From positions 205,963,364-206,024,545 of the forward strand of contig NC_081409.1 of the NCBI RefSeq assembly GCF_030272615.1: DNA of 61,182 bases, in the 5' to 3' direction. Within the stretch, counting starts at the first letter, position 1; the number at the start of each line of letters is the position of its first letter. Shown in pieces: positions 21,568-32,981 of this stretch. The notes below the pieces were generated by a model. The model searched no databases, was not told where the DNA came from, and saw nothing but the letters and a program-made list of their open reading frames with translations. Source of the DNA: Cryptomeria japonica. Taxonomy: Eukaryota; Streptophyta; Pinopsida; Cupressales; Cupressaceae. Position numbers and translations under genes: made by a program.

Positions 21568-21925
21568 GATACCTTCTCTACGAGTATCATTAAAAGGTCT
21601 TATCCTAGATGAAGAACAACAAGTATCTAGATTGCAGGAGTTACAATTAATCCATGAACAGAGACAAAATGCCTTTGATCATTTAAAGGTATATCAACAA
21701 AGAATGTGTTGAAGTTATAATCACAGGGTCAAATTGAGAGCATTTCAAGTTGGAGAACTAGTACTAAAGGAAAATTCATGCAACTAGGCAGATTGAGAAA
21801 AGAAAGGACAGTTCAAACCAAACTAGTTAGGTCCGTTTGTGGTCACAATAATATTTGGGTTAGGAGCATATCAGCTATCAACACAGGACAAAGATTAGCT
21901 TGACGAACCCATCAATAGCATGCAT
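21568..21925 (+). pseudogene. Gypsy-1 integrase C-terminal region
   Basis: SLRVSLKGLILDEEQQVSRL, HLKVYQQRMC, a stop, then SYNHRVKLRAFQVGELVLKE correspond to Gypsy-2 54955-55165. After 21770 the frame is damaged (the GKF..NW.GPY segment is still visible in pieces near 21805-21860). The end near 21925 (NSMHLKKFYG) equals NNIHLKKYYT of Gypsy-2. Confidence 0.75.
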
Positions 21926-22974
21926 CTGAAGAAATTTTATGGCTGGAAAAATAGAAAATCCAAAAACAATGAAAAAGCAGAAAAATCCTAAAATAGTGAA
22001 AAACAATGAAAAACAATGAAAAATAAAAACAAAAATCAAATATGAGAAAAAGTGCAATAAAAACAAATGGTGAAAATCTGGCAAACAGGTGCTATCTGTT
22101 CGCTAGCTCTTCCATCTATTAGTTCATGCATCCTTCCGCTTGCATTCATCTCTCATCAACGCAGTCCATATCCATCATAATAAGCCTTTGTACATACGCA
22201 GACATTGCGGCTAATTCCTCGCCATGGTTTGGATCATTGGGTATATCATAATGAATTTGTTTCTAGGCTTGGGGCAAAATCTTGCACCTAGGTGGGGACA
22301 ATTTTTTTTTATCATTTTGAGCTTAATCAAATAGAAAGAACAATAGTTAGGCAAATCTTATCAAGCAAAAACTGAGACACATCCAACGTTGAACACGATA
22401 TCAAATTATCAACCATCAAACTATAACAAAGTCAGTCTAAGCACATTTGCACATATTTTCATAAATGATATCTTTTGATAATGACTTTAACATGCTTGTT
22501 CAACTTTTCTATCTTGATTTTTGCTATCATGATTTCCGAGTAACTCCAGGATGTCTCTGACTAGAGGAACAAGGAAGGAACATGATATTTTTCTTGTCTA
22601 TTGTCTGTAAATTAATCATTAATATGTGCAAATTTCTCTCGAGACATGATCATCGGAGTATCATCGAAGACATTTCCAATTTGTGTATTGAAATGGTTAA
22701 TACTGTCTGTTTTACGCAAGCAACACTCAGGTCATCTTGGTTCAATTATACCTCGATGCTTGTGCTAACTTTCCATATCAAAATCCAAGAAAGTTGTGCT
22801 CAGGTCATCATGGTTTAATTATACCATTGATGTTTGCACTCGCTTCCCACATTTAAACAAATCAATGATGACAAAACGCAAAAACCCAGTGACTGGTCCA
22901 GTCGTAGCTTTGCATTTAGCTTGCATTTCATTCTTGCATGGGATCCAACATGCTCATTTTATCCTATTGGCATT
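21926..22974 (+). other. Gypsy-1 region after pol, with a duplicated cis motif
   Basis: No gene. An A-rich stretch and GTGAAAATCTGGCAAACAGG (22070) match Gypsy-2 near 55420. At 22705-22845 a motif pair occurs: CTGTCTGTTTTACGCAAGC followed by CAGGTCATCTTGGTTCAATT, and about 72 bases later CAGGTCATCATGGTTTAATT. Gypsy-2 has the same pair at 56074-56205. No antisense plant mobile domain gene is present here, unlike Gypsy-2. Confidence 0.6.
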
Positions 22975-23708
22975 GCACACTCCAATGAGAAATTGTAGGT
23001 GATTGAAGATATTGTCATTGATGGTAACCTTGCAATCCTATGGCACCAACACCGATAGATAGTTTACCGACATCGACAAAGATGATTATCGACACCCTGG
23101 CCGACAGGATTTTAATTATTGCATATTGTATTTATTTGTAATATCTTTTTGTAAGCCGACAAGGCATATTGTAATAAAACTCATATATAAGTATGAGATC
23201 TTGTAGATCATTTAAGATGTGGACATGGGAAGATTATTGCAGATTTAACATGCGAATATTAAGGCAGATTTTGGAGTAAGGTTTATGGTTATTGTATGAG
23301 CTTAAACTGACATTGAACCTGGCATAGCAGATGCTGAACTAAAACAATACATTATATTGGATTTGCATAATCCATTTTGTAAGTCACTGAGACTTTCTTT
23401 TGCAATTAAGTAGTGAGCTTTAGGCAGTTGGCCTTCCTGCATGTGCAGGCCCCTATTATAAGTAATATCCATTCATTGACCAATGAGTGAATATTGTGGG
23501 TCACAAATCCCACCAAGGTTTTTCCCACACCGGGTTTCCTCATTAAAAATCTTGTGTTATGGTGTGCTTATTATTCATATTTACTGCATTAATTCTTGTT
23601 TACCGAGACACTATTTTGGAATGCAATTTATTTAATAAGGTCAGAAAATCTATTTACCAGTTAGATACTGATTCACCCCCCCTCTCAGTATCTTTGGGAA
23701 TCCTAACA
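22975..23708 (+). repeat. 5' LTR of the non-autonomous copia element
   Basis: It begins TATTGGCATTGC where the right copy has TGTTGGCATTGC, so the first dinucleotide has mutated from TG to TA. It ends AATCCTAACA. GATTCACCCCCCCTCTCAGT lies near the 3' end (23670) and a poly(A)-signal-like region near 23150. Confidence 0.9.
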
Positions 23709-23709
23709 A

Positions 23710-23722
23710 TTGGTATAAGAGC
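23710..23722 (+). promoter_or_regulatory. Primer binding site, initiator tRNA-Met type
   Basis: TTGGTATAAGAGC follows the LTR by one base. Copia elements typically have TGGTATCAGAGC; here one C has become A. Confidence 0.8.
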
Positions 23723-23752
23723 CCGTTCCTCTATTTTCAAAAGGCTAATAGC

Positions 23753-24794
23753 TTGAGGGAGATTCTGACACCAATACAGATGGATAACTTGAGAAAGCAA
23801 TTGGAAACAACTCTTGCAGATTATGATGCAGAAAAGTTGAAAAATATCAAACTTGAAGATGATCTGAAGGCTGCACAGGAAATCATTCAAGGATTTTACG
23901 AGAATATTACTATTGCTAGAAACAAAAGAAGAGAACTTCATGAGAAGATACAAAATCATGATGATGAAAAGGAAACTGTTAATGATCTTGTAAGTAAGAT
24001 GAAGCAAGAAAACATGACCTTGAGGAATGAGATGCAAGATATGACTATGAGATTTTGTAAAGACACTAAAAATAGAAAGAAAAATGAAGATGAATTGACT
24101 AGGAGAATCAATGATGTTGGAACTAAAAATATAAGACTTAGTCATGAAAATGATATGTTGAAGACAGATCTGATTCACTTGGAACATGATAAAACTGAAC
24201 TCATGAGATAGAAAAATTTCTTGGAAAATGAGTTGGCTACTGCAAATCAACATAGAGAAATTCAAGAAAAGTTTAGAAGAACTTGATGACATGTTGAAAA
24301 ACCAGAAACCTAATGGAGATACTAATGGACTTGGCTTTGAAGTTGGTGAAAGCTTCGATACTGCAAACAATCATGATCACAGTAAGCTGGTAAGACAACC
24401 TAATGCCTACAAATTTAATGGGAAATGCTTTAACTATAACAAGTATGGTCATAGAGAAAATCAATGTAGATCTAGAAACTATCATAACACTAATGCACCC
24501 ACTGGTCAATGTTCAAAATGCAAAAAAATTGGTCATAATTCAGAAAACTATAGAATGAATGTAAGATGTTATGTTTGTGGAAAATTTGGACACTTATCCA
24601 ATCAATGCAGAACACATACCAGCATAGGATATGGAAAGGCTAATCATAAAAACAATGTGACTTGTTATGCTTGTAACAAGATTGGACATATTGCAAAATT
24701 TTGTAGAAGTAAGACATCACCGACAAATAATAAAGGACCCAACTTGAAAGGTAAAGAGAAGGTTGATGAGGTAAAGCAAGAATTTTCAAATTAA
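23753..24794 (+). pseudogene. Gag-like ORF with coiled coil and CCHC zinc knuckles
   Basis: The open frame from 23753 begins at a non-ATG codon; the first ATG is at 23780. Residues about 10-150 are heptad-like and rich in Lys, Glu, Leu and Asn (DNLRKQLETTLADYDAEKL), so a long coiled coil is likely. A frameshift near 24260 is followed by KSLEELDDMLKNQ and four knuckle-like repeats. CYVCGKFGHLSNQC and CYACNKIGHIAKFC are intact CCHC knuckles. The first, CFNYNKYGHRENQC, and second, CSKCKKIGHNSENY, have each lost one Cys. Knuckles bind the packaged RNA. The usual copia gag core is not seen upstream of the coiled coil. Confidence 0.7.
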
Positions 24795-25194
24795 TGGATT
24801 AGAAAGACAAATCAGAATGTTGATGAGACTATTCCTTCACCAATGGAACAAAGTATCACTCCATCGATAGGAGATTCTTCATCTAACTAAAAAGAAACCT
24901 TTTTGGGGGTATGGCAACCAATTGAAAATCAAGCTAGTTTACCCTCGGTTGATGGTAAGAAGATGAATTACTTCTTCACTGGTGGATGAGTTAAGTTTCA
25001 CTTAACCGGCAGGAATTTATCGTGGTAGTTGAAGGAAATGACATTATAAAGCAAGTGTTTTTCACTCTTTTTCACTCATCGAGTATTCAAATTTCCTAAG
25101 AGTGCGAAAAACCCGAGCGAAGGCATCCACAACGAGAAGTGAAGCAAAATCTTTCAAGCATCCAAACCTAAAGGCAGATTAAGGTATTTATCAA
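24795..25194 (+). other. Spacer between the two ORFs
   Basis: A decayed continuation of the first ORF (SITPSIGDSSSN near 24855, with stops) and then non-coding sequence up to the ATG at 25195. In normal copia elements gag runs into protease here; no D-S-G protease motif is present. Confidence 0.5.
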
Positions 25195-28100
25195 ATGGCT
25201 TCCTCCTCTGCACCTGAATTCATTGCAAACCCTACTGTTGTTGAAGTGGTTAAACGCCCTAGGCTCATATTTAAGATCATACCCGAAGTAGTGAAGCAAG
25301 ATGATACCCTAGGTGCATTCTCTAAAATACCCAAAGGAGTTACATATGCAGAAGACCCTAGGATATACATACATTTTCATATTGAGGAACTTGGTGTTGA
25401 TGAAATCATGAACATGTATAGGACTATAATTTATGATGAGAATGGTATTGTGAAACCGGAACATAAGATCATAGAAACCCTAGGTTTTGTGGAAATACTT
25501 AGTATTCTTGATTTTCCTAAGTTGTGAGAATTATACTTAGCATAGTTCATGGGGAATTCTTTTGGCTTGATTCTATCCACAAGATCACAAGAGAAGCAAT
25601 TAGGGAAGTGACTAGCTTACCTTCCACCTGTAGCAGGCCTGATAAAACTAAGAAAGTTCCAAACCACACTATGATGACACTAACTGGTGAAACCCATGAC
25701 AACATATCCTTGAGAGTTAATGATGTGAAAGATATAAATGTCAGATTCATTAGCATGATACTAGGATACAAAACTACACATGCTAACAGATTGAACTCTG
25801 TTTCTAGTTTATGTATCAAGAGTGCTTATGACATGGTGAACATTAACACTAAGATTGACATATGTGAATGGTTGAAGGATGAATTGATTGACAATCTAAA
25901 GAAAATTAAAGGTGATAAGAAAGGTACTTTCAGATTTGGTAATCTACTTGTGTGCCTAATGCTATATATTACAAAGGAAGTTCTCAGTATAGGCAGGAAA
26001 GAATTTGGTTTTGACATATCGATAGGAAAACAACTTTTGGATATCCTTACCGACATGGGAGATGATAGGGAAAACAATATAATTGAATACTTCCAAGCAT
26101 TTAAGGATAGAAGGAAAATTAGAGAAAGGTTATCTCAGAGCATAGTTGACAAATATCAGAAAGAAATATGTTTTGTTATAAAGAAAGATGAAATCTGGAT
26201 GGAAGCAGTGGCTCCTAGAACTGTTTGGGTAATGGAAATGGGTTATGAGGCAGATGAAAACATAATTGAGACATATTCTAAAGACCTACTTGAAGCCCCT
26301 AGAGAACCTGAAGAGGAAATATTTGGAAATGCTGAAACCATTGAGAGCAAGGTACAGACCCTTAAATGAAGGAAGAAAAGAGAACAATCTATCATAAAAG
26401 CAACAAAACAGGCCAAAGAGATCAAGGAAAACATATTGAATATCATTGGTATTAAGGAAAGTGACTTGGAAGGGTTACAACCGGAAGCTCATCTTTCATC
26501 GGTTGGAACTTCATCTGATAGTGAAATCCCAGCCGAGTTTAAGAGAGTAGAAAGGAAAAGAAAACCTTTACCGGTACCCTCTCTTGCACCAAAGAGAACA
26601 AGAAGGAAACAACAGGTAGTAAGGCCCCCAACAAGGAGAATGAAACCATGGAAGAAGAAGGAAAAATAGGTTTTTCCTCCTTTAGATAATCTTTTAAATG
26701 AAATAATAGATGAAGGAAACTTGTCTAATGTCAGTAAATTGTATGATACTCTTACTAATGAAGAAAAGGAAAGCATAGAAAATAGTATCATTCTACACTT
26801 AGACATTTACAAGAAATTTTTGATAGAAGTTGTAGATGATTTACCGAGTGACTTGTATAGGAGACTTGATGCAAAAAGACTAGCTATTATGGAATTGGAC
26901 AAGAAAATAAAGATAGAAAAATTGCTTGCAGTTCATCCAGTTAAATTAGTAGATGAAATTGATGAATTGATAAGTGAGGCAAACATGATAGTATTTTCTA
27001 GTGGTCACCGACATGTAGGTTTAATGGCTAGAAGAGTGAATGAAATCTCTGAAGAGACAATGAATAAATGGGATATCTTCTTTGTGGAGAAAGAGAGGCA
27101 AGAAGAGCTCAAACGACCCAAAAATTTTAGAGTTTACTAAAAGGATAAGGACAAAGGTAAAGGCAAGGTAGGTGGACCTCCAAGCATAAAAGTGACAGAC
27201 AACTTGCTCCCACCTCCTTCTGATACTCCATCAGTTGAGACTGTTGATACACCATCGACTACTGATAATGTTGGGTTGGAATCAACACATGAGGACACCA
27301 ATCCCGATTCAAAAGTTTTATATACTATGAATATTGATACACAAAAGGTAAATATTGTGGTTGATAAGGAAACGATAGGTGAAAAGAAAGGTGTGGCTAC
27401 TGAGCCACCGGCTGAGAATATTGCAATGGAAAGACATGTAGAGCATACAGTTGAAAATATTGAAATTGGGGTTGAGACACAAACTGAACAATCAGTTGAT
27501 CCCCTGACTTCTGGAATGATGACTGATACCATTGGTGCACACATTGAAAAACCCACTAAGTTAGAGAAACCGATAGTGAATACTGAGACAACATCAAAAA
27601 AATCGACAGTAGAAAGCATAGAGAAACAAACTGAGGTACACACTGAGAAATAGGAAGAGAAAAAGGTTGAGGTACAGGTTCAAATTGAGACAGTGCCACC
27701 GGCAACTGCTGAGAAACCCAAGCCTTTTCTAGTTGAGATGTAGACACAAACTGACATATTAGAGGTCAATACAAGCAAAGAGGTTACTCACACTGGTGGA
27801 ATGCAGATTGTCAAGGTAGTTGGACAATCGTCTGGTTCTTCCATGACAAAATTCAGACCAACTAATGTAAGAGAGGTATTATTGGATTCTATTAAGAAAA
27901 TTAGAAAGTGTAATGCACTAGCATATAAAGCTATTGATGATACCATTCCTATTCTAAAATTGATTGCACCCAAGTGCAATGTGGACAATAAATATTCTTT
28001 GAGCCAATTAGACACATTGTCTAAGTATATCACCGACAACCTATTAATAGTTGATCAAATTAATGAGGAACCATTTAGAGAGAAAATGAACAGAGAAAAG

Positions 28101-28604
28101 GAGAAATTCTTTGATGAGACAATAAAGAAGTGCATGGGACATATTAATACACTCCTACCGACATTAAGTAAAACAATAATGGAATTTAAGGAGTTGTATA
28201 GAGACACATGCAAGACTAATATTTTGACAATGGATATAGACAAGAAAATCAGTAAAGCACAGAAAGAAATAAATGATATTGCTGATAATCTCATCGGTTC
28301 ATCAGAACCCATATCGGTTATAGAGCAGGAAATAACAGGTTTTGAGGAGAAAATTGAAAAATTTGAAAAAGAAAAAGAGAGAATAAAATTCAAGGCTAAA
28401 GAGCTTAAATGTAGACTTGGTCCTAAACTTGACAACCTCATCTCTTTGAGAAAAGAGATCTCAGAGGCACTTGTTCTAGGACTAAAGACACTGGAAGAGA
28501 AAATGCACATCCTCACCGATACAATTCAAAGGACTGAAGCAACATTAAAGGATAGTGAAAGGTTCACTGAGAGCCTAAATTTTGTATTAGCAGACCTTTT
28601 TTAG
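25195..28604 (+). pseudogene. Large non-pol ORF of the non-autonomous copia element
   Basis: Starts MASSSAPEFIANPTVVEV. The first part (25195 to about 25550) is in one frame and ends with stops. From 25524 to 28604 a single frame continues, broken only by stops at 26367, 26667, 27138, 27651 and about 27740, so the ancestor was one protein of about 1130 residues. Residues about 125-320 form a globular domain (WLDSIHKITREAIREVTSLP, LRVNDVKDINVRFISMILGY, RFGNLLVCLMLYITKEVLS) whose style matches plant mobile or 'plant transposon protein' domains. Next comes a basic region (KRKPLPVPSLAPKRTRRKQQ), a Thr/Glu-rich repeat-like stretch (27190-27790), and a C-terminal helical region with likely coiled coil (GFEEKIEKFEKEKERIKFKA). 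No polymerase, integrase or protease motif is found. The function is unknown. Confidence 0.65.
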
Positions 28605-28826
28605 ATTGTAACCAACCAGTTATAGGGTTCTAGCTGAGAACTACACTCAATTGACATTTTTGATAGCCTTTGTCATTGATGCCAAAGGGGGAGTAGTAGA
28701 GATGAGAAAAATGATGGACAAAAGAGATCATCTGCTTAGGGGGAGTACACAGTTTTGGTAAGATTTTTGGACTTCAATATTTGGATACAATTTTGAATTT
28801 TTCTCATGGGTGTTGCCATCAATGCC

Positions 28827-28837
28827 AAAGGGGAGAT
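28827..28837 (+). promoter_or_regulatory. Polypurine tract
   Basis: AAAGGGGAGAT directly precedes the 3' LTR. Copia-C has the same context (GCCAAAGGGGGAGAT followed by TGTTGGCAT). Confidence 0.85.
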
Positions 28838-29652
28838 TGTTGGCATTGCACACTCCAATGAGAAATTGTAGGTGATTGAAGGTATTGCCATTGATGGCAA
28901 CCTTACAATCCTATGGCACCGACATACTCTACACCGGCAGATAGTTTATCAGCAACGACAAAGATGATTACACCCCGGTCGACAAGATTTTAATTATTGC
29001 ATATTGTATTTATTTGTAATACACCTTGGTCAAAAGGATTTTAATTATTGCATATTGTATTTATTTGTAATATCTTTTTGTAAGCCGACAAGGTGTATTG
29101 TAATAAGACTCATATATAAGTATGAGATCTTGTAGATCATTTAAGATGCTGACATGGGAAGATTATTGCAGAAGTAACATGCAAATATTAAGGAATATTT
29201 TGGAGTAAGGTTTATGGTTATTATATGAGCTTAAACCGCTACTGAACTTGGCATAGCAGATGCTGAACTAAAGCAGTACATTATATTGGATTTGCATAAT
29301 CCATTTTGTAAGTTAGTGAGACTTCCTTTTGCAATTAAGCAGTGAGCTTTAGGCAGTTGGCCTTCCTACATGTGCAGGCCCCTATTGTAAGTAATATCCA
29401 TTCATTGGCCAGTGAGTGAATATTGTGGGCCACAAATCCCACCGAGGTTTTTCCCACACTGGGTTTCCTCGTTAAAAATCTTGTGTTATGATGTGCTTTC
29501 TATGTTGTGCTTATTGTTCATATTTACTGCACTAATTCTTGTTTACCGGTACATTGTTTTGGAATGCAATTTATTTAATAAGGTTAGAAAATCTATTTAC
29601 CGGTTAGATACTGATTCACCCCCCCCTCTCAGTATCTTTGGGAATCCTAACC
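28838..29652 (+). repeat. 3' LTR of the non-autonomous copia element
   Basis: 815 bp from TGTTGGCATTGC to AATCCTAACC, followed by TATCC. It is longer than the left LTR because a block of about 52 bases ending in TTTATTTGTAATA is duplicated in tandem (about 28984-29070). Confidence 0.9.
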
Positions 29653-30309
29653 TATCCAAGGTTAAATCTATCGCAAGAATCATCAAGGTATCATCATAAG
29701 TGTATACGCAATCAAAATGATGACTCATCTCTCTCCAGATATTATTAACCCAACGAAAATCTTATGTTACCTTCTCAACAGAACCAACATCAACATATCT
29801 AAATCTTTATGCAACTTGATATCAACAAACTGTGGGTTTTATATCAATCTTATCAATTCTACCAATCAATTGCATCTAAATCGATCCTATCATGTCTTAT
29901 ACAGGATGTATCTTTCTTGAAACTAGAATTCTGATCATGTCTTATACAAGATATATCATTCTTGAAACCAAACACTTTGATCATCTTTGTCTTCTACAGG
30001 AGGTGTCATTCCTGAAGCCAGACTGAATCTCGATCTTATCAATTTAATCAATCAAGCTAATAGTAGAACTCACATTTTCATCAACCACAGTTGTAGAAAT
30101 CAAATCATTTCTAATCGGGATATCAATTTCGTAAAGATTTGAAAACACTCCAAAGGTCAATTATCTCAATTGATCTCCTGAGGGGGCATCATCATATCGC
30201 AATCTATCAATCAATGTCTGGGGCATCCTATCGAACTAATATCATCGTCAAAATAGAATTATTCTTTGAATCAACGCGTCATCACACCTCACTTCATAGA
30301 GGGGCAAAA
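29653..30309 (+). other. Gypsy-1 3' end of the internal region, with PPT
   Basis: No gene. CTCCTGAGGGGGCATCATC at 30177 and CTGGGGCATC at 30218 match Gypsy-2 at 60067 and 60102. AGAGGGGCAAAA (30298-30309) abuts the 3' LTR and is the probable polypurine tract. The block TTCTTTGAATCAAC near 30268 equals the last bases of Gypsy-2. Confidence 0.7.
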
Positions 30310-31416
30310 TGTATACACCTAAAAATGGTCTGAAGATAATTAATTAAATAAGCAATTATTTAATTAATTCCCCTTCCTAATTTAATTGAATTCATTAAAC
30401 AATTTGATTAAATTCCACCTTTCATCTACTTATTAATAAATCTAAGGATTTATTTAACAGGTTCATTTCCATAGTCCCCTTTGATTAATTCATTCAAATT
30501 AATTAATTCTCCCCCCAACTTTAAATCAATTCTTCTAATCCTCTAATTAATTAAAACAAATCAATTTATGAGTTGTTGAGAATTAATTAGTCTTTTCCTA
30601 TTATTTGAATTTTTAAATTCAAATCACCCACATGCCTCCTAACTTCTAACCACCTAACCTAACCATCCCTCTAACCTCAACCATTCCACCTAACTTGGGT
30701 TTTAACCAACCCTATCCTATCTTGCACATTCTAACATCCTTATCCTAACCTCCTATGGGGTGGGTATTTTCTTCTTGAGACACATGATACTTTGGCCACA
30801 TGTCTCCTCTCTTGGAGACTTGCCCTTTTATGAGCAAAAATTCTTGACACTTGTCACCACAGAGATGACAAGTGTCTCCTCCTCCAATTTCACCCTTGAT
30901 ATCTTCAGACTTAATCTTGACCATTGATTCCTGCCACCTCACCCCTGGCCTTGGAAATCCTATACATATCCCCCATTTTGGAGCAATATGGATCCCATCT
31001 CATGTCATCTTAGGCATTGCTATTACAAACATTTGCATCTTAGTTTATCATTTGAGCATTGTTATTATAGGCAATTGCATCTTAGATCAATCTTTTATCA
31101 ATCTCATTTTGTAGCTTAATCATGCATATCATTTACTTATCTTAGTCTCTTGGATCTTGCATCTAGCTTAATCAATCTCATCTAGCTTGCATATTATCAT
31201 ATAATTTTTAAATCCTCTGTCTAGGTGTAGTCAAGTCACTAGGATTGCTTATCTAGATCTGAGAGAAAATCCACACTCACATCTCTTAGGAGGCGATAGG
31301 TCATTTTGTCATGGTTTTATCTTTTGTTTGCATTTGAATTCACTAACCATGCTTGTAATGATCTATTGAGTGTTTTGTGTTGCAGCTGCAGCTATCACAC
31401 TTCACAGAGCACAACA
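30310..31416 (+). repeat. Gypsy-1 3' LTR
   Basis: 1107 bp from TGTATACACC to GAGCACAACA. Compared with the left LTR it lacks about 20 bases near 30880 and its TATA-like site reads TATACATAT at 30961. Confidence 0.95.
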
Positions 31417-31421
31417 CTTAT
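31417..31421. repeat. Target site duplication CTTAT, right copy
   Basis: Partner of 11924-11928. Confidence 0.95.
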
Positions 31422-32619
31422 CATCCAATTTCTTTTTGTACAATTCAGTTTGAGTCATGTCCAATAGGTGTTTTGGATGTGGATCATGAATTTTTGACCC
31501 AACTCTTATTTTAAGAACATCTCTAGCATTAGGTGATGCTCTCGTATTATCGTGCCAGATTTTTTTGATCAAAAATTTTTGACATCACCAATAAGTTTCA
31601 TATTAGAGCTTGGTAGTCTACCACTAAAAGTCCATAAATTGTTTACCGGATCACTTTCAAAGTTAACTCTTCTTTTTATAGCTCTTGATAAAGTTTTACG
31701 ATGAATATTAAGATATCTACTTATGTTACTCATAATTCTTTTATCAGAAGTTGTTTGGCTTACTAAAGCTATTGTTATTGCCCATCGTGCCACATTTTTA
31801 TCTTTAGAATGACTTTTCTTTTCAATTGTATCAAAGGTGCTAGCAACAGTCGATATCACTTGTTTTAAAGAGTCATCCTTCTTCTTGAGTTTGACATAAA
31901 AGTCTAACTTCTTCATCGCTTTTCGCATTTTAGCCATTTTAATGAGTTGTACCATTAATCGGCATTGAAACCCAAATTTCTTATTATAAAAAAATGTCTA
32001 AACAATCTATTTGCATGTGTCCTAATTTGTCTCCATGAAACCAAGCCAAGAAGATTGTCTAGTACATCACTTTTCATTTCAAAATTTTCATTCATTTGAT
32101 TATCATTCAAACATGTTTCATTTTCAATTGGTGTTTCCATGTCTACATCCATATTATTGGTTTCAGTTGCAAGTGGATTTTCAATTTCGGTTTCAATTTC
32201 AGTTTCAAGTTGAGATCTAGTTTCATTTGGGGTTTCAATTTGGATTTCAATTTCAGTTTCAACTTGAGTTCTAATTTCATTTGGGGTTTGATTTTCAATT
32301 AGCGTTTGATTTAATAAGTAATCTGCTTCTACTAAATCACCAATTTATTCATGAGAAAAAACATAGGGTTGTGAAGACATACATGTATCCAATAATGGAT
32401 TAGAAGATGCCCTGAATTAAATGGTTCTATTGTGTTTCCTTCATCAACATTTATGGTCTAATCGATGTTCTCCTGTTCTGAAATGATTGTGGAACTTGAA
32501 GCTCCTTGTCTCATTCTTTCTCTTCTCTCTCATTGACGTATTGTTTCCTCCCTATTTGTTGCAATCTCCTCAGCTATCAGAACCTTGCTTTGCCTATTCC
32601 TACGTTGATTTGATCCCAT
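31417..32619 (-). pseudogene. 5' half of the split transposase-like gene
   Basis: Minus strand, probable ATG at 32619 (MGSNQRRNRQSKVLIAEEI), soon followed by stops. The N-terminal part has an acidic repeat of about 18 residues (ETEIEIQIETPNETRSQ), two copies, encoded at 32190-32300. Then LGLVSWRQIRTHANRLFRHF and, after a frameshift near 31960, NVARWAITIALVSQTTSDKR, YLNIHRKTLSRAIKRRV, LWTFSGRLPSSNMK and RVGSKIHDPHPKHLLDMTQ. YLNIHRKTLSRAIKRR looks like a helix-turn-helix and could bind DNA. The frame at 31417 joins that at 11928 once one CTTAT is removed. This shows one gene was cut by Gypsy-1. Confidence 0.65.
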
Positions 32620-32956
32620 GGTTGCACAAAATTTTGAAATCGAATCGATCTCCTTACCAAATCGATAATAAGACCAAAAAAGAGAATGCTTAATCAAAAC
32701 ATTATCTTTGTAGATCGTACCTGTAAGGCAATGATTGAAAAATCATTCAATCATTGGGATTTGTTCTTGTGGGCCAAATTCTGGCGCAATGGATCTTTTC
32801 AGAAATAGGCGCCCATTATTTAATGAAACGGGTGCCTGTTTCGCTTTCAACGGTACAAAGCAAAACGGGTGCCCTTTTTTTGAATATAAAAAATGAGCGC
32901 CTATTTTTTAAAATTAGGGGCGGGAAACAACCCTTAGCCTTGTTTGTTGCTTCGGG
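32620..32956 (-). promoter_or_regulatory. Upstream region of the transposase-like gene with GC-box words
   Basis: Between 32785 and 32925 there are four GC islands in T-rich DNA: ATAGGCGCCCATTATTT, AACGGGTGCCTGTTTCG, AACGGGTGCCCTTTTTTTG and ATGAGCGCCTATTTTTTA. They resemble the words at 15-235 in the same orientation. Subterminal repeats of a DNA transposon or promoter elements of this gene are both possible. Confidence 0.4.
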
Positions 32957-32981
32957 ATAGGCTTGGTCCCACCAAGCCTAT
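32957..32981. repeat. Perfect 11-bp inverted repeat with a 3-base loop
   Basis: Arms ATAGGCTTGGT and ACCAAGCCTAT with CCC between them. It stands about 340 bases upstream of the transposase-like gene. Confidence 0.9.

Larger units (their letters stand above)
22975..29652 (+). mobile_element. Non-autonomous Ty1-copia-type LTR element, nested in Gypsy-1
   Basis: Two LTRs (734 and 815 bp) are flanked by TATCC (22970-22974 and 29653-29657). The internal region starts with a primer site like TTGGTATAAGAGC (usual copia form TTGGTATCAGAGC, initiator tRNA-Met) and ends with the polypurine tract AAAGGGGAGAT. Between them are a gag-like ORF with zinc knuckles and a second ORF region of about 3.4 kb, and no protease, integrase, RT or RNase H. 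Its ends resemble those of Copia-C, which suggests mobilisation in trans. Confidence 0.85.
11929..31416 (+). mobile_element. Gypsy-1: Tat-like Ty3-gypsy element, internally deleted and nested
   Basis: It is bounded by two similar LTRs with TG...CA ends and CTTAT duplications. The internal order on the plus strand is primer site, long leader, gag remnant, protease, second RNase H and integrase, as in the Tat lineage. The gag core and all of reverse transcriptase and the first RNase H are missing, so it could move only with help. It was later hit by a solo-LTR parent (19850-21567) and by a non-autonomous copia element (22975-29652). Taking these two away leaves about 11 kb. In a by-eye comparison of the first ~150 LTR bases I count about six differences, so the insertion is not recent. 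Confidence 0.9.
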
